DNA from: Chlorobi bacterium Chlorobi_1
GTDB lineage: Bacteria; Bacteroidota; Chlorobiia; Chlorobiales; Chlorobiaceae
Assembly: GCA_900299075.1 (NCBI GenBank)
Contig: OMIK01000104.1
Span: 1-41,166 of the forward strand
DNA: 41,166 bases
Direction of reading: 5' to 3'
This document shows positions 37,368 to 41,166 of the stretch, one piece after another; positions within the stretch are counted from its first letter, which is position 1; the number at the start of each line of letters is the position of its first letter. The translations under genes and the position numbers were made by a program. The notes beneath the pieces are model-generated. The model was not told where the DNA came from. It saw nothing but the letters and a program-made list of their open reading frames with translations, and made no database searches.

Positions 37368-39707
37368 TCAACACTGCACATCATTCGGAGCGAACCGCTT
37401 CCCGGTATTCACTTCGGAATCGATAAGGGCCACGCCAAGGATTCTGGAAGTAAAAAACGGGTCGGACGCCACCTCTCTGACGAGCTCTTCAGCGGTAAAT
37501 CCGAGCCGCGAGACCATGAGCAGCCCCTGCACATGGCGTAAAAGGCTCACGGTGCCACTCTGGTACATCGGCGGTGCATCGAACAGGATGAGGTCAAAGT
37601 TCCGGTTGAGTTCTGCGATCAGCTCCGAGACCGTGATCGAACCGAGTAGTTCTGCCTGATTGTCTACCTCTTTTCCCGCACTGAGCAGGCGGAGGTTCTC
37701 GACACCGGTCTCCTGGATAAGCGCAGCAGAAAGCGGCATCTCCCTGGAGAGCAGAGCATCGGCAAGGCCGGGCTCTCGATTGCAGTCGAAAATGGAGTGC
37801 TGGAGTGCGTGGACGAACTCGCAGTCCACCAACAGAGTTTTCCGGCCGGTCATGGCAAAAGCCATGGCAAGGTTGGCACAGACGGAAGAGTTCCCCTCAC
37901 CGGCGCTGGTACCCGATACGACCAACGAACGCAGCCCGGAGCCAACCCCCTGATGGTCGAGATGGGCTCGCAAGGTCCTGATGCTTTCGGCGAAGGCCGT
38001 TCCGGGAAGGTCGATGAAGTTCGGCACCATGCCGGCAAACCTGCCTCTCGACCCATCGCCTTCGGAATCATCACGGCGTGCAGCCATCCAGCCCGTCCGT
38101 GAAGCCGAAACCGAGGTGCCGCCGAGCAGTGGGATCATGAAGACGCGGCCCAGACGGTTCTGGCAGAAGAAAGACACATCCTTCACCGAACTGTCGAGCT
38201 TTTCCGCACCAAAGGTGTAAAGCGCGGCGAAAAGCCCACTGAACAGAACGCAAAAAAACGCCGTCTTCTTCATATCCGGGGAATCGGGTTTGACTGGACG
38301 GAACGCGGTACCGACAATCGAGACGCTTCCGACTTCTGAACCGATCAGAATCCTGGTTTCATCCAGCTTCTCCTTTAAGAAGACATAGGTTTTGCTGACG
38401 GCGTCACGGTCACGCTGCAGCTTCATATACTCCTGCTGCTTGGTCGGAAGCGACACCAGTTGCGCTTCGTACTGAGATTTCAAACGACCGAACTCCCTGG
38501 CACTGTTGTCCAGCTCGTTCAGTCTCCGCTCGATGCGCAGCTTTTCGGAGACCAGGTCGAAGCTGTATTTCTGTGAACGGCCGGCGTAACCAATTTCTCC
38601 GGCGATCTTGCTTCGACTGAGCTGTTCATACCTCTCCTTGGACAGTTCAAGCTGCTGTTTCTTGGCGACTGCCTCCGGCGAATCGATGCCGTGATTCCTG
38701 ACAAGCTTAACATAATCGCTTTCGGTCATGCGTACCTCGTCCATGATCGTACCAAGCTGCTTGTTGACATTCTGAGAAATCCTGGAACTGATAGCCCGCT
38801 CTGCATCGGAGAGCTTTCCCTCGAGAAACGACAGGTTGTTCCTGGTGATGTTGTACTCTGCCTGAATTTCATTGTACCGCCCATCCGTTTCAACCAGCTT
38901 CTGCAGGAGTTGCTGACTATTGCCCGTCATCTCATAGATCTCGTGTGCCGACATGTAGTTCGAGAGGGCATCGTCGGCATCAGCAAGCTTCCGGCGCTGC
39001 TCGGCAAGCATCTCGGAGATAAAGCGGTTTGCCTGTGCGTACTTTTCAGAGTTCCTTCCGATATCCGCCTGCCTATAAACCTGGCAAAGCGTATTTGTCA
39101 GGAGCACCGCCTCATCGGCAAAGGGGCTGGAGACTGAAACCTTGATCAGGTTGGTCTCCCTGAGAGGCTGGATAGTGATCCTGTCGTTCAGCCGGAGCGC
39201 AACCTTACGCAAGCCATCGTCATTCAGGAAGCGCTGAGGGGCATTCTGACCCGCGAGCAGGGTCCTCACAGGCTCGAAAACGCTAAACAACGGAGCCGTA
39301 TACGGGCGTTTCCCGAAGAGCTCAAGCCTGCTCGAGTGCAAATTGCGCTGTAGTTCCCTGACGGTCATCTCCGAAACGATAACTGACCGGAGAAGCTCGA
39401 CATGTTTTTTCGCGGATTTGCTGTCGATGTCAACATCAGGTCCGATCACCTTGCTGAGCAATTCCTTATCGGAGGCCTCCTCCTTGATCATCAGCATCGA
39501 AACGGCCTTGTATTCAGGAGTACTGAGCAAGTGGTAAGCAAACACCAGGCCAAACGAAAGCAGGATCGTCAGGACAATACCCCTCTTTCGCCTCCTCACG
39601 ACACGCAATAGTTCAACTGCTGACAATGGGAGCTGAGCTGAGTTCAGCTCCCTGCCCTGCTGGTTCAGCCTCATCTCATTTTCCGGCATCACGGTGCTGC
39701 TTTTCAT
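37368..39707 (-). CDS. Wzc-like chain-length/BY-kinase protein with a degenerate Walker A
   Basis: This 779-residue inner-membrane protein has a Wzz domain (about 25-130), TM1 at about 44-62, a long coiled-coil periplasmic part (about 215-460), TM2 at about 490-510, and a cytoplasmic ParA/BY-kinase-like domain. Wzc proteins polymerise with Wza and control export and chain length. Here the kinase is degraded. Walker A is GTSAGEGNSS, with Asn606 (codon 37890-37892) in place of the catalytic Lys. The Walker A' Asp-rich motif reads VDCEFVHAL instead of D-x-D-x-R. Walker B (ILFDAPPM) survives. The C terminus (KRFAPNDVQC) has no tyrosine cluster. ATP-dependent autophosphorylation is therefore unlikely. 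The start overlaps the export protein stop (TAATG). Confidence 0.9.
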   Translation of the reverse strand: MKSSTVMPENEMRLNQQGRELNSAQLPLSAVELLRVVRRRKRGIVLTILLSFGLVFAYHLLSTPEYKAVSMLMIKEEASDKELLSKVIGPDVDIDSKSAKKHVELLRSVIVSEMTVRELQRNLHSSRLELFGKRPYTAPLFSVFEPVRTLLAGQNAPQRFLNDDGLRKVALRLNDRITIQPLRETNLIKVSVSSPFADEAVLLTNTLCQVYRQADIGRNSEKYAQANRFISEMLAEQRRKLADADDALSNYMSAHEIYEMTGNSQQLLQKLVETDGRYNEIQAEYNITRNNLSFLEGKLSDAERAISSRISQNVNKQLGTIMDEVRMTESDYVKLVRNHGIDSPEAVAKKQQLELSKERYEQLSRSKIAGEIGYAGRSQKYSFDLVSEKLRIERRLNELDNSAREFGRLKSQYEAQLVSLPTKQQEYMKLQRDRDAVSKTYVFLKEKLDETRILIGSEVGSVSIVGTAFRPVKPDSPDMKKTAFFCVLFSGLFAALYTFGAEKLDSSVKDVSFFCQNRLGRVFMIPLLGGTSVSASRTGWMAARRDDSEGDGSRGRFAGMVPNFIDLPGTAFAESIRTLRAHLDHQGVGSGLRSLVVSGTSAGEGNSSVCANLAMAFAMTGRKTLLVDCEFVHALQHSIFDCNREPGLADALLSREMPLSAALIQETGVENLRLLSAGKEVDNQAELLGSITVSELIAELNRNFDLILFDAPPMYQSGTVSLLRHVQGLLMVSRLGFTAEELVREVASDPFFTSRILGVALIDSEVNTGKRFAPNDVQC

Positions 39708-40291
39708 TATTGGTGGTTGTGCATGATCGAATAGATATCGAAACCCGCGAGGGTGATGCCGGCTATCTTGGCGAGCTTGTCCAAGGTCATCCCCTTTTCA
39801 GGGATGATGATAGTGTCATTCGGCTTAAGGGCGATAAACATCGACTGGTCCCCTTGCCGAAAGTAGTTCTTGAGATTGATGATATATGCCTGCTTTCCGT
39901 TGCTGTCCGGCAGCCGACGCGCGACAACCACCCGCGAAAGGTTCGCACTGTTCTTCGTCCCGCCCGAAAGCGCAATGATCCCTGCGAAATCGGCGCTCTC
40001 CCGGACAATCAGCTGTCCCGGACGGTTCACCTCACCAAGCACGTTTACCGTCATCAGGATATTGCCGTAATCGTCGGTGAAGTAGGAGTCCTGCATGACC
40101 GGATAGGAGGGGCCTGCAAGCGGGTTGTAGGGGTACTGCTGTTGCGGGGTGCCCTCATTGAGCAACGTGGCATCGAGCCCCGGATACCTCGATCGTTCTG
40201 CAGCCTGCAGCGGCATGGCGATGCAGGTGATAATCAATGCGGCCCCAAGGAGCCCCCCCTTGTTGTTCTTGCTGGCAATAATCATAGCCAT
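39707..40291 (-). CDS. Short SLBB-domain polysaccharide export protein
   Basis: This 194-residue secreted protein has a signal peptide (about residues 1-31, hydrophobic core GLLGAALIITCIAMPLQA) and a central SLBB domain (NVLGEVNRPGQLIV...ALSGGTKNSANLSRVVVAR). It continues with an ALKPNDTIIIPEKG segment. The N-terminal poly-export (PF02563) domain that starts Wza-type outer-membrane exporters, and their C-terminal barrel helix, are absent. It begins the 20-kb locus and its stop overlaps the Wzc-like start. It may be a periplasmic adaptor rather than a pore. The start may be codon 1 or codon 3. Confidence 0.82.
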   Translation of the reverse strand: MAMIIASKNNKGGLLGAALIITCIAMPLQAAERSRYPGLDATLLNEGTPQQQYPYNPLAGPSYPVMQDSYFTDDYGNILMTVNVLGEVNRPGQLIVRESADFAGIIALSGGTKNSANLSRVVVARRLPDSNGKQAYIINLKNYFRQGDQSMFIALKPNDTIIIPEKGMTLDKLAKIAGITLAGFDIYSIMHNHQ

Positions 40292-40756
40292 CAGTGTTTC
40301 TTTTCGGGTGAGAGGGCGCCCGTTGCAGGTATATCAGGGAACCCAAAAGCTTCGCTTCCTTCGGTCACAACCGAAGTCTTTCTCAGTGTTGGTTCAAGGC
40401 CGAAAGGTTTGCAAGGAAGGGCCGCACCAACAACAGGAGATCAGGAGTGCGGCACCACGATCCTGTTCAAGAGCTTCAACAAGCATGCCAAAGCTTATCG
40501 CCACGATTAATTCGTTATTTCTCTGTACGTTGCAAATCCCGAAACGTAGCCGGCGATGGAGGCAATCTGAGACTTGGCAGCTGGATCGTTTCATGACAAC
40601 GGGAAGCGTCTCATGTTGAGACGATGACAAAGGCATCCCAGAGCCCTTCATACGTGCTCCGCCTGTCGAGTATGCATTGCTGCAGGAGGGGGGAACTCGA
40701 TAGGCGGAAAGGGCTGTTTCTAGTAGCATTGGATGAATACTTCACCCTGGCTGCCC
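40292..40756. other. Upstream region of the polysaccharide locus, about 465 bp
   Basis: No convincing gene is present. The right edge carries the start of the SRAP gene (plus) and the left edge the export protein (minus), so the region should hold both promoters. A hairpin (CTTCGGT 40359-40365, ACCGAAG 40370-40376) lies 68 bases before the export gene. I see no JUMPstart/ops element of enterobacterial polysaccharide operons and no strong minus-strand -35/-10 pair. Short open frames in it lack recognisable products. Confidence 0.5.
40359..40376 (-). other. Hairpin in the polysaccharide leader
   Basis: CTTCGGT and ACCGAAG form a perfect 7-bp stem with the loop CACA, 68-85 bases upstream of the export-protein start codon. 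No T-run follows on the minus strand, so it is more likely a leader structure or binding site than a terminator. Confidence 0.3.
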
Positions 40757-41166
40757 ATGTGTGGACGCTTCGGATTCTTCGAGCTGGCATTCTTCATAGA
40801 ACAGCTCCGGCAGCTTGAGCTGCCATTCGACGAGGCGACAGGCTTCAGCTATCGCCGAAACTGGAACATCACGCCAGAGAGCAGCATCGTCTCGCTGCTC
40901 GGGGACCACGGCCGTTATACCCTCTCGCTCGCCCGGTGGGGACTCATTCCCCACTGGTGCGACTCATTGCCGAAGGTGCGACCGATCAACGCGAGGGCGG
41001 ACAGCCTGCCGTCCAAGCCCTTTTTCAGGCACATGCTGCACCGGCACCACTGCCTGGTGCCGGCAAGCGGGTTCTATGAATGGAAGACCACTGGCGGACC
41101 GAAGAAGGAGCCTTGGTACATCCATCGCGCGGACGGAAAGCCGATGGCGATGGCCGGGCTGTGGGA
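40757..41166 (+). CDS. SRAP/YedK (HMCES) family DNA-protein crosslinking protein, truncated by the window end
   Basis: The first 136 codons of an SRAP protein are present; the frame stays open to the end of the window. It begins MCGRFG, with Cys2 as the catalytic residue that crosslinks to abasic sites in single-stranded DNA after Met removal. WGLIPHW, NARADSLPSKPFFR and ASGFYEWK follow as in YedK, carrying the conserved Asn and Glu. The missing C-terminal part should hold the conserved His (T-H-x2-A region). The ATG at 40757 was fixed by the family N terminus. It is divergent from the polysaccharide locus and belongs to whatever lies to the right. Confidence 0.93.
   Translation, partial: MCGRFGFFELAFFIEQLRQLELPFDEATGFSYRRNWNITPESSIVSLLGDHGRYTLSLARWGLIPHWCDSLPKVRPINARADSLPSKPFFRHMLHRHHCLVPASGFYEWKTTGGPKKEPWYIHRADGKPMAMAGLW

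Noticed and set aside
40394-40729. 111-codon minus-strand frame upstream of the export protein
   Set aside because: It has no ribosome site, no recognisable motif and atypical composition; it lies in what should be a promoter region.

Overview
The window looks like a chromosomal segment of a green sulfur bacterium (Chlorobiaceae). The main reasons are a BciA-type 8-vinyl reductase of chlorophyll synthesis, a plant/cyanobacterial-type phytoene desaturase in a recR-ybaB-transketolase neighbourhood, a propionyl-CoA/methylmalonyl-CoA module that would feed succinyl-CoA, and GC-rich, tightly packed genes. The taxon is an inference from gene content; no rRNA gene is present.

Layout. (1) 1-5.8 kb, mostly minus strand: a small unknown ORF, a DUF2461 protein, bciA with a downstream small membrane protein, a ferredoxin-nitroreductase fusion, then a metal permease with its CadC-like ArsR/SmtB repressor and two palindromes that look like operators, then tRNA-Pro(CGG) and tRNA-Arg(CCG) sharing a terminator. 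(2) 5.8-9.4 kb, minus: crtP-recR-ybaB-transketolase C-terminal subunit. (3) 9.4-19.5 kb, plus: rsmA, followed by a propionate operon: propionyl-CoA synthetase, methylmalonyl-CoA epimerase, an AccA/AccD-like fused carboxyltransferase, methylmalonyl-CoA mutase small and large subunits, and MeaB. Together these convert propionate to succinyl-CoA, or the reverse; biotin carboxylase and biotin carrier protein must come from elsewhere. (4) 19.6-20.0 kb: a UspA protein. (5) 20.3-40.3 kb, minus: a roughly 20-kb surface-polysaccharide locus of the Wzx/Wzy type. In transcription order it holds an SLBB export protein, a Wzc-like protein, a WbpM-like dehydratase, a Wzx flippase, a GT2, a cupin, a perosamine-synthase-like aminotransferase, a Wzy-like protein, two GT4/GT1-like enzymes, two GT2s, GDP-fucose synthase, GDP-mannose dehydratase, an initiating sugar transferase, a second aminotransferase and a VanZ-like protein, ending at a strong terminator. 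(6) 40.76 kb to the end: a truncated SRAP (YedK/HMCES) gene.

The most notable observations are these. The Wzc-like protein has lost its Walker A lysine (Asn606) and the C-terminal tyrosine cluster. The export protein paired with it is only an SLBB domain. The propionate operon uses a fused AccA-AccD-type carboxyltransferase with an incomplete zinc ribbon. A 16-bp near-palindrome is repeated exactly upstream of bciA and of the DUF2461 gene. The CadC-like repressor keeps both metal sites at CadC spacing. A 9-bp-period minisatellite occurs at two intergenic sites. An intra-operon hairpin lies before the mutase genes. I saw no CRISPR array, insertion sequence, rRNA or phage gene.
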